35,507 bases of DNA from Elusimicrobiota bacterium (GCA_016715645.1 JADJZR010000024.1:1-35507), one strand, 5' to 3'; shown: positions 17,034 to 26,189, counted from the first letter of the stretch. Made by a program: numbers and translations. Notes: generated by a model from the letters alone, not told the origin.

Positions 17034-17049
17034 TGGGGATAAAGTAGCA

Positions 17050-17140
17050 CTCAGGCCCCTCATCCGCCTTCGGGGCACCTCCCAGGGGAAGGAAAACAGG
17101 TTTCCCTCTCCTCTCGGGAGGGGTGAGGGCCTGAGCTGTT
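17050..17140 (+). repeat. Palindromic intergenic repeat, copy 1
   Basis: Outer arms CTCAGGCCCCTCA (17050-17062) and TGAGGGCCTGAG (17124-17135) are near-perfect complements. Inside are a left half (CCCTCATCCGCC, then CGGGGCACC) and a right half (TTTCCCTCTCCTCTCGGGAG). The same halves recur at 24832-24944, 30895-30929 and 35154-35353. The right border CCTGAGCTGTT plus an A-run is shared with the copy inside the RND gene. It lies just upstream of mntA. Confidence 0.8.
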
Positions 17141-17200
17141 CATAAAAAAGAACTATGTAAAATGTGTCACTGCCCTGGGGGATGTGAGGAAGGAGGAGTT

Positions 17201-17506
17201 ATGACGGACGAGAGCGAAAAAATACTGAAAACCTTGAGGGATCATCGCGAGGAAATTTTGGAAGTGGGGGAAGTGTATGGGGCTCGCAATGTCCGTGTGT
17301 TCGGGAGTGTCGCGCGCGGAGAAGCCGGGCCCCATTCGGACGTTGATTTCTTGATCGATTTGACGGTTGGGCGGACGTTGTTCGATCTGGTTGATCTGGA
17401 AGACCGGTGGGCGCAAATCATCCATCGTCCTGTGGATGTGGTGACGGAACGGGGGATGAGCCGCTACATGAAGCCGAGGGTTTTGGCGGAAGCGGTCAAC
17501 CTATGA
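17201..17506 (+). CDS. mntA: MntA-type minimal nucleotidyltransferase antitoxin
   Basis: The antitoxin of the HepT/MntA system, which AMPylates the HEPN toxin to silence it. The nucleotidyltransferase signature GSVARGEAGPHSDVDFLID is exact: GS, ten residues, then DVD. ATG at 17201 is preferred over an upstream in-frame start because it follows AAGGAGGAGTT closely. The product is 101 residues, normal for the family. The stop overlaps the hepT start by 4 nt (ATGA). The gene is intact, unlike many neighbours. Confidence 0.88.
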   Translation: MTDESEKILKTLRDHREEILEVGEVYGARNVRVFGSVARGEAGPHSDVDFLIDLTVGRTLFDLVDLEDRWAQIIHRPVDVVTERGMSRYMKPRVLAEAVNL

Positions 17507-17882
17507 TTGGGGAAACAATCGTCTATTTGCGCCATATTCTCGACGCAATGGACAGCATTGTCGCTACTCATCTGGGAAGACTGAGGCGGAATTTCTGGCG
17601 GACGACATGAGGCACAAGGCGGTTATCCGGGACCTGGAAGTGATCGGCGAGGCGGCAAAGCGATTGCCTTTGGATTGGCAAGAGAATTACCCGGATATCC
17701 CGTGGCGAAAGATGGCCCGAATGCGGGACAAGCTGATTCATCACTACATGGGCATCGAGATGGAAACGGTGTGGGCCACAGCAACGGAGATTGTTCCTCC
17801 TCTGGTTGATCGGATAAGGGGCATCGTGGAACAAATCGAAAAGGATGTCGATCAACATCGCCCTCCCCAAAAACTCTCGTGA
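17503..17882 (+). CDS. hepT: HepT-type HEPN ribonuclease toxin, one frameshift
   Basis: RNase toxin paired with MntA. The first part (MIGETIVYLRHILDAMDSIV) and the main part (MRHKAVIRDLEVIGEAAKRL onward) are in different frames, with the shift near 17565-17575. The active-site motif RDKLIHHY fits RX4HXY exactly, including the tyrosine that MntA AMPylates. The full length of about 125 residues is normal. It ends with TGA at 17880-17882, 25 nt before the second xth-end repeat. Confidence 0.85.
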
Positions 17883-17906
17883 GCCTATTGGCATCGGGCG
17901 GAGTCC

Positions 17907-18022
17907 ATTGATGTGATGCTGGGAAACCGCCCGCGGTTCAACGGCTCCAAAAAATCTGGATCGACAAAGCCCCCCGTGGCTGGGAAAAACCCTCCGACCA
18001 CACCTTCCTCATCGCTGAATTC
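17907..18022 (+). repeat. Direct repeat copy 2: displaced xth 3' end
   Basis: Repeats 16879-16995 with small differences (for example GTGATGCTGGGAAACCG against CTCATGCTGGGAACCCC, and ATC against GTC near the end). It would end the exonuclease as AEFGR-stop instead of AEFH-stop. The divergence argues against an assembly duplicate. The arrangement resembles the gene-end duplication left by integration or by recombination between homologues. Confidence 0.85.
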
Positions 18023-18037
18023 GGGCGATAAGCCTTC

Positions 18038-18445
18038 TTACGGGATGGTTTCAAAACCCGCTTGGACGAAATCGCGGTCAAAGGAAAAGGCGCGCCGAAG
18101 GTTTAAGTCTTTCATAATAACGAAGGACGTCACATCTGTAAAACTGAACTTTTGTCTTTAAATTTTTTGTAAGAGGTCCAGGCTTTTGAAAGAGTCGGGC
18201 CCACCGAAATAGTTTTGATCAGGCGACTTGTGAAGGACGTCCCCGCCACCACCGATTGTTTATGACCTCCTCGCATCAAAATGGTGGTAATGGTCTCATC
18301 CACCACATAGTCGGATGTTAAAGCAACGTTCGAGACTGTTGAAGGTCTTCAAAGCGGCGGCCGCCCGTGAGTGATGGGCGTCGTTGTGCGTGAGCAGTGC
18401 CACCCATCCGCTTGTGTCCACAAAGACGCTGTTCGCCGGGGTCAC
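18038..18445 (-). CDS. vapC: VapC-type PIN-domain toxin, frameshifted
   Basis: PIN-fold Mg-dependent RNase. From a GTG at 18445 it reads VTPANSVFVDTSGWVALLTH (first acidic residue), then after a shift near 18330 TSDYVVDETITTILMRGG (conserved Glu). After another shift in an A/T run near 18155 it reads KFSFTDVTSFVIMKDLNLRR (third acidic site), then AFSFDRDF. The total of about 130 residues is normal for VapC. TAA is at 18038-18040. The start overlaps the VapB stop (GTGA), the usual antitoxin-toxin coupling. Confidence 0.78.
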
Positions 18446-18685
18446 CGGTAAAGGACCTCGTCGTGGTTTTCGGCCGCGTCCTCAACGGACAGCGTGATCT
18501 TTCCCAGGGTTTTGGTGAGCGGGTCTTTTTCCAATCGGTTCCCCGCTCGCGCGTCAATAAAAAGCATCGATTGCCCGGCGAATGAGTTCAGAAACGCCAC
18601 GGACCCCTTCTTTGCGAATCTCCATTTGCAAACGGCGAAATTGGTCTTGGCCGATGTAGATTTGCGTGCGGTGTAAGTGTTCCAT
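18442..18685 (-). CDS. vapB: VapB-type ribbon-helix-helix antitoxin, frameshifted
   Basis: ATG at 18685 follows GGAGGAACC, a strong ribosome-binding site. It reads HRTQIYIGQDQFRRLQMEIR and then GVRGVSELIRRAIDAFY, a CopG-like ribbon-helix-helix. A shift near 18555 leads to ARAGNRLEKDPLTKTLGKIT and a tail ending DEVLYR. About 80 residues. It should bind VapC and repress the shared promoter upstream. Confidence 0.75.
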
Positions 18686-18699
18686 GGTTCCTCCAAGTA

Positions 18700-18737
18700 G
18701 ATGTTATACACTATACATCATAATGGGGTTTTGTCAA
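18700..18737 (-). promoter_or_regulatory. vapBC promoter and operator
   Basis: On the minus strand, TTGACA (complement of 18732-18737), a 16-nt spacer, then TATAGT (complement of 18710-18715). The -10 lies in an imperfect inverted repeat, 18700-18719 (GATGTTATACACTATACATC), a likely VapB operator. It ends about 15 nt before the vapB start. Confidence 0.6.
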
Positions 18738-18779
18738 GTGGATTTGTTAAGATAGCCTATAGGTAAATGGAGCCTTTCT

Positions 18780-19987
18780 ATGTCTACCCCCACTGAAATC
18801 TCTTTTAAGCCAGCGCCGAAGGCTCTTCAAGCTCGGAAGGGGCCTTCGTTTCGACGGCCGGGGCCGGACTCGTTGGTCAACGTTCGGAATTTAGTGGCCA
18901 TTGGAAGCGGGAAAGGCGGGGTGGGCAAATCGACGGTGACGACCAATTTGGCTGTGGCGCTTCAAAAAATGGGCGCTAAAGTGGCTGTGTTGGACGCGGA
19001 CATTTATGGGCCCAGTCAACCGGGATTGATGGGCGCAAGCGGGGAGCGGGCCCAATCCGAAAACGACCAAATTAAACCCATGGATCGTCACGGCGTGGGG
19101 TTTATGTCCATTGGGCTCATCATGCCCCAGGACGGGCCGGTCGTGTGGCGCGCGCCCATGGCCATGAAAGCTCTTTTTCAGTTTTTAAACAACGTTCAAT
19201 GGGGAGACCTGGATTACCTTTTGATCGACCTTCCCCCGGGAACCGGCGATGTCCAGCTCACCATCGCCCAGCAGGCTCCGCTCACCGGATCCATCGTGGT
19301 CACGACGCCTCAGGACGTGGCGCTCAACGTGGCCCGCAAAGGCCTTCAGATGTTTCAGCAGGTCAAGGTGCCGATTTTGGGTGTGGTGGAAAACATGAGC
19401 GGGTTTGTTTGCACGAACTGCGGCACGGAACATTTGGTGTTTAAAAAAGAAGGCGGACGGGCGTTGGCCAAAGAATCCGGCACGGCCTTTTTGGGTCGTA
19501 TCCCCTTGGAAACAGACATCATGACCGGGGGCGACGCGGGGAACCGTTGTTGGTCCGAGTCCCAACGCCCCCGCCGCCCAATCGTTTTTGGATTTAGCCC
19601 GAGCCTTTGAGCACGAAGTGGCTCGGGTCAACGGGGCGCCGTTGGCCGACGAACCGAAAAATGTGTCGATTGGTTCCACCGGGGATCTTCGCATCGAGTG
19701 GGCCGACGGACACGGGGGAATCAACGGGGCGTGGGGACTTCGGGTGAGCTGTCCTTGCGCGGCGTGCGTCGACGAAGACACCGGAAAAAGGGGTGTTGGA
19801 CCCCAACGCATTCCTCCTGGACATCAAAGTGGCGGAGGTCCATCCCGTGGGCCGATACGGCATCGGCATCGCTTTTTCCGACAGCCACAACACCGGGATC
19901 TACAGATTTGAGGCTCTCCGCGCGGCGTGTGAGTGCCCTCAGTGCATTGCCAAGAAAGGGAACACTCCAACAAACATTGTCGTTTGA
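18780..19987 (+). CDS. mrp: Mrp/ApbC-family Fe-S carrier P-loop ATPase fused to DUF971
   Basis: Cytosolic ATPase that loads Fe-S clusters onto apoproteins. Deviant Walker A GKGGVGKST at 44-52; DADIYGPSQPGLMG; switch II DYLLIDLPPGTGDVQLT; VENMSGFVC with the CxxC C-T-N-C near residue 220. The N-terminal DUF59 domain of larger Mrp proteins is absent. Frameshifts near 19545-19560 and 19790 join it to a DUF971 (GBBH-like N) domain: IGSTGDLRIEWADGHGG, CPCAACVDE, VGRYGIGIAFSDSHNTGIY and CECPQC at the end. With shifts repaired the two read as one protein of about 400 residues. A GGAG sits 8 nt before the ATG. Confidence 0.82.
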
Positions 19988-20020
19988 CCCCCTTCCCTCA
20001 ACCTGCCAGGTGGAGGCCGG

Positions 20021-20296
20021 TTAGACTCGCTTCGTGACCAATGTCCCCGACACGAATTTGTGAATAATGCTGGAGAGAAGGGTTTGGTAAGGAATGGCTT
20101 CCTCCAAGGCCCTTTTCTGAACGCCTTCCAAATCTTTCGCCGAAATACGAATGTTAATGCGCCTATTTTTTTGAAAAGTGTCCCGGGCATATTTTTGGTA
20201 ACGGGCCAATTCGGACTTGTGTTTTTCAAGAGAATGCCACTCATTCGATTCGAATGACTTAAGGATGTTACGTTCCTTTCGGTCCAATTTAAGCAT
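20021..20296 (-). CDS. brnA: BrnA/CopG-like antitoxin
   Basis: An intact 91-residue protein. The C-terminal half INIRISAKDLEGVQKRALEE then IPYQTLLSSIIHKFVSG is the ribbon-helix-helix of the BrnA-like family; the N-terminal half is charged and would wrap the toxin. ATG at 20296 lies inside the end of the toxin gene (8-nt overlap), giving the toxin-first order typical of brnTA. It should repress the promoter upstream of brnT. Confidence 0.8.
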   Translation of the reverse strand: MLKLDRKERNILKSFESNEWHSLEKHKSELARYQKYARDTFQKNRRINIRISAKDLEGVQKRALEEAIPYQTLLSSIIHKFVSGTLVTKRV

Positions 20297-20570
20297 GGGA
20301 TTCTCCTCCTAAATAATCACGCGTTGCTTTCCGACTGGGGATGATCGTTTTAAGAAAAACTTCCCGCTCGGTTTCGACAAAAGGCACCAAAAAAGCATAG
20401 TCGTTAATATTGACGACAAAAAGATTTTGACCCGGGTATTTCAATTTATTTGGATGCGCCAATCGATCCAAAAGCCCCCGTTCAATATGAAAAAGGACCT
20501 CTTCAAACGAAACACCGCGATGGGTTTTCAACCAGGCGTTCTTATCCGCATCCCAGGAAAAGATCTTCAT
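20289..20570 (-). CDS. brnT: BrnT-family ribonuclease toxin
   Basis: An intact 93-residue RelE-fold toxin. Family hallmarks in order: FSWDADKN near the start, RGVSFEEVLFHIERG, KYPGQNLFVVNINDYAFLVP, then KTIIPSRKATRDYLGG. The upstream -10 ends only a few bases before the ATG and no Shine-Dalgarno is visible, so the message may be leaderless. It overlaps brnA by 8 nt. Confidence 0.85.
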   Translation of the reverse strand: MKIFSWDADKNAWLKTHRGVSFEEVLFHIERGLLDRLAHPNKLKYPGQNLFVVNINDYAFLVPFVETEREVFLKTIIPSRKATRDYLGGESHA

Positions 20571-20576
20571 GGTATA

Positions 20577-20605
20577 AGTTTAATCCAATGTGTGCCTTTT
20601 GTCAA
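20577..20605 (-). promoter_or_regulatory. brnTA promoter
   Basis: Minus strand: TTGACA (complement of 20600-20605), a 17-nt spacer, then TAAACT (complement of 20577-20582). The predicted transcript start falls at or next to the brnT ATG at 20570. Confidence 0.55.
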
Positions 20606-20659
20606 CGCATTCTTTTCGGCGCTTTTTCATCTTAATTGCGATAAAATAGACCCGTGCTC

Positions 20660-21276
20660 ATGAACCCTCTCCGCATCACCGCCGCGGTTTCTCCTTCCGA
20701 TCCCCGCGTTTGCGCGTTTATCTTGGATCGGTCCATTTTTTCTGGTTCCGTCCTGTGTCGCAATGCCGATGAAGCGCGGGGAACGCCGTTGTTTGAACGG
20801 CTCTTCGCCTTGCCGGGAGTTGTCCAGGTGTGGGTGGCCGGCGATCGGGTGACCGTGGCGTACGGCGAAGCCCCGCCTTGGGAAATCGCCGCCAAAACCG
20901 TCGGAAAAATCCTTCGCGCGACCCTCGCTGAAATGGTTTTCGCCCTTGGTTCCAAAATCGGCGTCCGTCGGGCGACCTCCCAGAACGGGTTCGAACCGTT
21001 TTGTCTTCGGACGTCAATCCGGGGTTGGCCCAGCACGGGGGCCAAGCGGAACTGGTGGCGGTCCGCGACGGTGTGGCGGAAATAAAATTGACCGGGGGAT
21101 GTCAGGGATGCGGCGCGGCCAAAATGACGCTTTCCCTTGGCATCGAGCAATCTCTTCGGTTAAAGGTTCCAGAACTGCGGGGTGTTCGCGATGTCACAGA
21201 CCATGCGTCGGGGGAACGGCCCTACTTCCGCGGGGCTGGCCAGAGTCCGTTTGAATCCACCGACCGCGGTCTTTGA
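20660..21276 (+). CDS. nfu: NifU/Nfu-type Fe-S cluster scaffold, two domains
   Basis: Scaffold or carrier for Fe-S assembly. The N-terminal Nfu domain (residues 1-105) ends in a strand like GVVQVWVAGDRVTVAYG. The C-terminal NifU domain has NPGLAQHGGQAELVAV, the cluster-binding CxxC in GGCQGCGAAK (C-Q-G-C at 21100-21111), GIEQSLRLKVPEL and TDHASGERPYF. The two halves are in different frames with a shift near 20995. ATG at 20660 is chosen over the GTG two codons upstream. The mrp gene lies 0.7 kb upstream, so two Fe-S maturation genes are near neighbours separated by brnTA. The end overlaps the pabB reading frame. Confidence 0.78.
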
Positions 21277-23084
21277 ATCTTTCGATCCCGACCGGTCGGG
21301 GTGGTCGGCTTGGTTTGGGCGGCCCCGCGTGGTGCGTCAGGCGAAGACGCTTTCCCAGGTCCGGCCCTTGTTGGATTTCTTGGAAGGCCAGGTGCGGCAC
21401 GGCCGGTGGGGCGTTCTCCTCTTGTCCTACGAGGCGGCGCCGGGTCTCAACCCAGCGCTGACCACTCGCCGAGCGGGTGACCTTCCCTTGGCGTGGGCGG
21501 CGGTGTTTGACCGGCCTCACACGGTTCGTCCCCCGATCGAGGGCCCTTTTCATCATTCCCCGTGGCGTCCCGCCTTGACGGAAAAAAAATACGCCACCGC
21601 GGTTCAGAAAATCAAACATCTACATTGAACGGGGAGACACCTACCAAGTCAATTTCACGTTTCCACTCCGCGCCCAATGGTCGGGCGATTCCTGGGCGTG
21701 GTATCGCCAGCTCCGGGAGTCCCAAGGGGCGCCCTATTCGGCCTACGTGGATCTCGACCGTTGGAAAATTCTGAGCCTGTCGCCGGAACTTTTTTTCGAG
21801 AAACATGGAAATCGGTTGGTTGCGCGCCCCATGAAAGGCTCGGCCCCCCGAGGACGCTACGAAGAAGAAGATCGGGCCTTCGCCCGAGGCCTTCGTTTAA
21901 GCCTAAAAGAAAGGGCCGAGAACGTGATGATCGTTGATCTGCTTCGCAACGATTTGGGAAAAATCGCTCACCCCGGGTCCGTTCGGACCACGCGCCTCTT
22001 TAAAACGGAGCCCTATCCCACTCTCTGGCAAATGACGTCGGAAATTGAGGCCCGCCTCTGTCCCAACGTGGGCTTAACCGAAATGATGGAAGCCCTGTTT
22101 CCCAGCGGGTCGGTCACGGGCGCGCCCAAACGCCGAACCATGGAAATTATTCAGAGTCTCGAAACCGGTCCGCGAGGCGTCTACACGGGCACCCTCGGTT
22201 TGCTTCGCCCGAACGGGCACTGGACCTTTAACGTCGCAATCCGCACCTTAACGCTGGACGAAAAAACGGGCGAAGCCCGTTGTCCGGTGGGAAGCGGCGT
22301 GACCATTGCGTCAGATGCGTCAGCGGAATATCGGGAATGTCTGCTCAAAGGCGATTTTCTAAAGGCCCCGTCTTACGAATTATTTGAGTCGATCCGATTG
22401 GAAAACGGCGCGTGGTATTTGTTGGCCGGCCATTTGGATCGTCTGCGCCGGTCCGCCCAAAGGTTGGGGTTCCCATGGAATCCCAAGGCGATTCAAGCGC
22501 ACCTCAAGACCCAGGCGCACAAACGGCCGAAGGGCCGTTGGAAAGTTCGCCTGTTGTTGTCACGCGATGGAACAATTCGGTGTGAATCGACGGGTCTGGA
22601 AGGCGACATCCCGCGTTGGCGCGTGGTCGTGGCCCAACAACCGGTGGACGAGTCCGACCTGTTCCTTTACCACAAAACCACCTGCCGTGACGTTTACGAC
22701 TCATTTCGTCGGGCCCATCCTGATGACGACGATGTGATTTTGTGGAACCGCCGCGGGGAACTGACCGAGTCAACCTTGGCCAACCTGGTGATCGAGATTC
22801 GTGGACGTCGTTATACGCCCCCCGTTCGGAGCGGTTTGTTGGATGGCGTTATGAGGCGCCACTTAATACGTCAGGGAAAGGTTGTTGAACGGATTCTCAC
22901 GCGACAAGATCTTCGTCGGGCAGATCGTGTTTTTCTGATTAATTCGGTTCGCGGTTGGATCCCGGTGGATCTTCCATCAAGAAAAACATTTTTTTTTATT
23001 AATTTCGAAAAAACGTCGATAATAGGAAAAATAGACTCCAGGAGAGCTCATGCAAAACCGTTGGAAAAAAGACGCGTCCGGTGA
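21182..23084 (+). CDS. pabB: Aminodeoxychorismate synthase component I fused to aminodeoxychorismate lyase (PabB-PabC)
   Basis: Makes p-aminobenzoate for folate in two steps. The PabB part has GRWGVLLLSYEAAPGLNPAL, the nucleophile-lysine loop RPMKGSAPRGR, ENVMIVDLLRNDLGKI, FPSGSVTGAPKRRTMEII and GPRGVYTG. A class-IV aminotransferase PabC domain follows from about 22370: ELFESIRLENGAWYLLAGHL, the PLP lysine in YHKTTCRDVYD, and GELTESTLANLVIE. One shift near 21620 splits the N-terminus. The start is uncertain, since possible codons lie within the nfu end. The real stop may be near 23000, as a T-run there suggests another indel and the last 25 residues are not family-like. Confidence 0.85.
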
Positions 23085-24771
23085 AGAGGTGGTGGAAGTG
23101 TCCCGGGTGGGGCGAGCCTTTTGGAAGATCCTTTGTTGAACAAGGGAAGCGGGTTCCCCCGTGGACGAGCGATGTGCGTTGGGGTTGGAAGGTCTTTTGC
23201 CTCCTCATGTGTCCACCTGGGAAGAGCAGATCCAGCGTTCGTACGGCAATTATCTTAAGAAAACCACCGACCTCGAGCGGCACGTGTTTCTCACCTCCCT
23301 TCAAGATCGAAACGAAACGTTGTTTTATGGATTGATTCAGGCCCACATCAAGGAAATGATGCCCATCATCTATACCCCGGTGGTGGGAGAAGCGTGCCGC
23401 CAATACAGCCACTTGTATCGTCGGCCGCGGGGGCTTTATTTGAGTTATCCCGATCGGGCCCGGTTGGAAGTGATGTTGTCCAATGTGTCCCACCGCGCCG
23501 TGGAAGTGATTGTCGTCACCGACGGCGAACGGATTTTGGGTTTGGGTGATCTGGGGCTCAACGGGGTGGGTATCCCCATTGGCAAATTGAGCCTTTACAC
23601 GTTGTGCGCGGGGATCCATCCGGCGATGACGCTTCCTATTGTTCTGGATGTGGGCACAGACAACAAGGAGTTGCTGAGCGATCCTTTGTACCTGGGATGG
23701 CGGCACGAACGGGTGCGCGGGGCCGAATACGACGGGTTCATTGAGCGGTTCGTGGCGGGGGTGAAGAAATGCTGGCCCCACGTTCTGTTGCAATGGGAAG
23801 ATTTTGCCAAGGGCAACGCCGCGCGGTTGCTGGAAAAATACCGGGACCAACTGTGCACCTTTAACGACGATATTCAAGGCACCGGCGCCGTGGCCGCGGC
23901 GGGCGTGATGGCATCGGTGCAGGCCATTGGCGGAAAAATGAGGGATCAGCAGGTGGTGATTTTGGGTGCGGGATCCGCGGCCATGGGGATTGGTGACCAG
24001 TTGGTTATGGCCATGCGGCAGGAAGGTCTTGACCTGGTCTCGGCCCGGTCTAAAATTTGGTTAGTGGATAGTCAAGGATTGGTGCTGAAGGAACGGCCGG
24101 ACCTGGAACCGGGTAAGAGCCGGTTTGCCCAACCCACCCAGCGCACAGCGGAATGGAAAGTAGCCAACAAAGCCCAGATCAATTTGGCTGAAACTGTTCA
24201 CCACGCTCGGCCCACGGTGTTGATCGGGACATCGGCTCAACCCAACGTTTTCACGAAAGAGATTGTTCAAGACATGAACAGCGATGTGCCGCGACCGGCC
24301 CCCCGGCCCATTATTTTTCCGTTGTCAAACCCCACATCGAAATGCGAAGCCTCGCCGTCCGATCTGTTGGCGTGGACGAACGGCCGGGCCCTGGTGGCCA
24401 CGGGCAGTCCCTACGCGCCGGTCATGATCGACGGAAAAAACCGGATCATTGGCCAATGCAACAACGCCTACGTGTTCCCGGGGATGGGGCTGGGCGTGAC
24501 CGCGGCCGGGGCCCGGAGGGTAACCGACGAAATGTTTTTCGCCGCCGCTCGCACGTTGGCGGACCTATCCCCGGCCCTGGCCGACCCCGACGGCCCCTTG
24601 TTCCCGGATTTGGCCACCATTCGTGACGTTTCCCGCCGGGTGGCGATGGTTGTTGCCAAAATGGCCCAGTCCCAGGGCCACGCCGACGCCGTGTCCCCCG
24701 ACGAGCTTGACCGCCGCCTCACCGCCAAAACCTGGATCCCCCGCTACCCCCGCCTCCGGCGATCCTCCTGA
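23050..24771 (+). CDS. maeA: NAD-dependent malic enzyme (oxaloacetate-decarboxylating)
   Basis: Converts malate to pyruvate, CO2 and NADH. ATG at 23050 follows CCAGGAGAGCTC. The first 20 or so codons then shift near 23118 into the long frame (LLNKGSGFPVDERCALGLEG across the join). Motifs in order: IYTPVVGEACRQYSHLYRRP, GLGDLGLNGVGIPIGKLSLY, FNDDIQGTGAVAAAGVM, the Rossmann loop GAGSAAMGIGDQL, FPLSNPTSKCEASP and NNAYVFPGMGLGV. About 570 residues, full length for the family. A hairpin overlaps the stop codon. Confidence 0.92.
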
Positions 24772-24801
24772 CCCGAAGGGACACCGCGGAGGGGGATCGC
24801 C
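24758..24801 (+). terminator. Hairpin overlapping the maeA stop
   Basis: Arms GGCGATCCTCCT (24758-24769) and AGGGGGATCGCC (24790-24801) can form a 12-bp stem with eight perfect outer pairs. The TGA lies in the loop side of the left arm. No T-run follows, so it is either a rho-type or weak terminator, or a 3' stabiliser. Confidence 0.45.
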
Positions 24802-24831
24802 CGGTCGTATTACTTTAGCCCTCAGAAGTGA

Positions 24832-24944
24832 TTTTCCCTCTCCTCTTGGGAGAGGGCAGGGTGAGGGATTCCATTTTCCGACCATAGAACGGCACATCCC
24901 TCATCCGCCGCTTCGCGGCACCTTCTCCCAAGAGGAGAAGGAAA
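24832..24944 (+). repeat. Palindromic intergenic repeat, copy 2 (halves in swapped order)
   Basis: The right half, TTTTCCCTCTCCTCTTGGGA to GTGAGGG (24832-24867), comes first. The left half, CCCTCATCCGCC to AAGAGGAGAAGG (24898-24944), follows after a 30-nt unrelated spacer. In copies 1 and 4 the left half comes first. The halves are complementary over about 20 bases, so a hairpin can still form. Confidence 0.8.
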
Positions 24945-25279
24945 TTCTTTTTTCGCTCGTCAACGACTTCGGAGGGCTAAAGAGACTCGCCCGGTCTGGA
25001 TGATAGCCAATTTCATAAAAAATAATGCATAGTTGGCTCGTGATAAAAATAAACGACAGCCAATTATGAAACCTTTTTGCTTCCTCCCAACGCGCGGTTT
25101 GGCGGGAGAATCCTCGATTTGTCAAACAATGCTTTTAATATCACTGAAACAATACTGGAGATCTCAAAGCATTAGCCAAACTGGAATTACTATCCATCGA
25201 CCACTACGAGATGCATACAGATTAACTTTTCCCTTTCTTTCTGCCAGAAAAATAAACCGCCGCGATGTGACCTTGTTCT
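24945..25279. other. Gene-poor interval with no supported gene
   Basis: A/T-richer than its surroundings. Plus-strand frames give a short stretch LDLSNNAFNITETILEIS that breaks within 40 codons and could be the remnant of a leucine-rich-repeat or other gene. The 85-codon frame across it has no ribosome-binding site or family resemblance. No tRNA, terminator or promoter was convincing. Confidence 0.4.
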
Positions 25280-25701
25280 CTACTCAATAAACGGCAACAT
25301 CTGCTCCGTGGTGTAAATTTTTACCCCACACCCTTCAAAGTCCTTGTCCTGACTCCAAATGGGAATTTGTAACGCAAGCCCCAGGGCCAATAAATCTGTA
25401 TCCGTCGGATCTCTTGGACCGATTCGCTTTGAGGCCGTTTCCCAGGCTTTTCGATAAATGACGAGGGGAACCACATCAACAGGAAGAGTATCAATGCCTT
25501 CCAGAAGAACAGCGGGGTTGAGTTTCCGCTTCGCCGCGATGGCCGCTAAACTCCGCCTGACCTCTTCGATTTTACCTTCCGTGGTGACGAAAGCGGTTTT
25601 CCCATAAAGGCTCCGAAGAATCACATACGCCTTGCCACGAATCAAAAACGAAATCAGGATATTGGCATCAACGGCGACTTTTTCGAGAACTTTTCTTCCA
25701 T
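25280..25701 (-). CDS. PIN-domain toxin (PIN_2-like)
   Basis: Putative RNase toxin. The body is in one frame: VAVDANILISFLIRGKA (first acidic residue), then NPAVLLEGIDTLPVDVVPLV, then PRDPTDTDLLALGLALQIPI and WSQDKDFEG (later acidic residues). A single missing A in the A-run near 25682 would link it to an ATG at 25701 (MEEKFSKK then VAVDAN), which gives a normal N-terminus and a length of about 140. That start lies inside the end of the antitoxin gene, the usual coupling. Confidence 0.78.
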
Positions 25702-25940
25702 TCTTTAAAATCGTTCAAGATGTCTTTTTCCGAAAGCCCCTTCCGTTTCAATTGCCGGCCAATCTGTTGTGTCATGGCTTCAAAAATAGACCACCGCATT
25801 TCTTTTGTGGCTTCTGGACTCCCCGCAGGGTAATAAACTCCCAAAGGCTCCTTCCCGTAGCGCGTCACCACAAACGGTTCTGGCGCCCGAAGCCATTTCG
25901 CCACATGATTGTGAAATTCATGTACCGTTACTGTTTGCAT
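25668..25940 (-). CDS. Phd/YefM-type antitoxin
   Basis: ATG at 25940 follows GGGAGGGGCT, a good ribosome-binding site, and is preferred over the start four codons upstream. MQTVTVHEFHNHVAKWLRAP then PFVVTRYGKEPLGVYYP is the DNA-binding N-terminus of Phd/YefM antitoxins; the C-terminal tail (KRKGLSEKDILNDFKEWKK) would bind the PIN toxin. About 90 residues, intact. A perfect palindrome lies just upstream. Confidence 0.8.
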   Translation of the reverse strand: MQTVTVHEFHNHVAKWLRAPEPFVVTRYGKEPLGVYYPAGSPEATKEMRWSIFEAMTQQIGRQLKRKGLSEKDILNDFKEWKKSSRKSRR

Positions 25941-25953
25941 AGCCCCTCCCACA

Positions 25954-25972
25954 AATGTTGATCAACATTATA
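25954..25972 (-). promoter_or_regulatory. Operator palindrome and -10 box of the Phd-PIN operon
   Basis: AATGTTGATCAACATT (25954-25969) is a perfect 16-bp palindrome, 13 nt before the antitoxin ATG. A minus-strand TATAAT (complement of 25967-25972) overlaps its edge; no clear -35 is seen. The placement fits autorepression by the antitoxin. Confidence 0.65.
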
Positions 25973-26145
25973 GCATAACTATGACACAAGAAAGTTAAAA
26001 CGTCAAGGGAGGGCAGGTCCCCGATCCGCCAGTCAGAATAACCGAACACGGCCATTATAGGATACACCGTTTATTAACCCACAACTAAAAATTTTAATTG
26101 TAACCACTCCATCGCTGCATAACCAAGGGAAGGATTTTTTTTTGG

Positions 26146-26175
26146 TTGACAATCCTGGTCCCATTCGTTTAGAAT
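26146..26175 (+). promoter_or_regulatory. Promoter of the cobalamin-uptake operon
   Basis: TTGACA at 26146-26151, an 18-nt spacer, then TAGAAT at 26170-26175. The predicted start, about 26182, lies just before the riboswitch. Confidence 0.65.
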
Positions 26176-26189
26176 AGCCTCTACATTCT

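Noticed and set aside
17162..17200. Upstream start for MntA giving 13 extra residues
   Set aside because: The extra residues are not family-like, and the ATG at 17201 has a strong, well-spaced AAGGAGG.
22999..23877. Minus-strand frame of 292 codons opposite maeA
   Set aside because: The plus strand is unmistakably malic enzyme. The opposite frame is His/Pro/Gln-rich noise caused by codon bias.
25033..25290. 85-codon plus-strand frame between maeA and the PIN gene
   Set aside because: No ribosome-binding site, no recognisable domain and atypical composition. At best a remnant.
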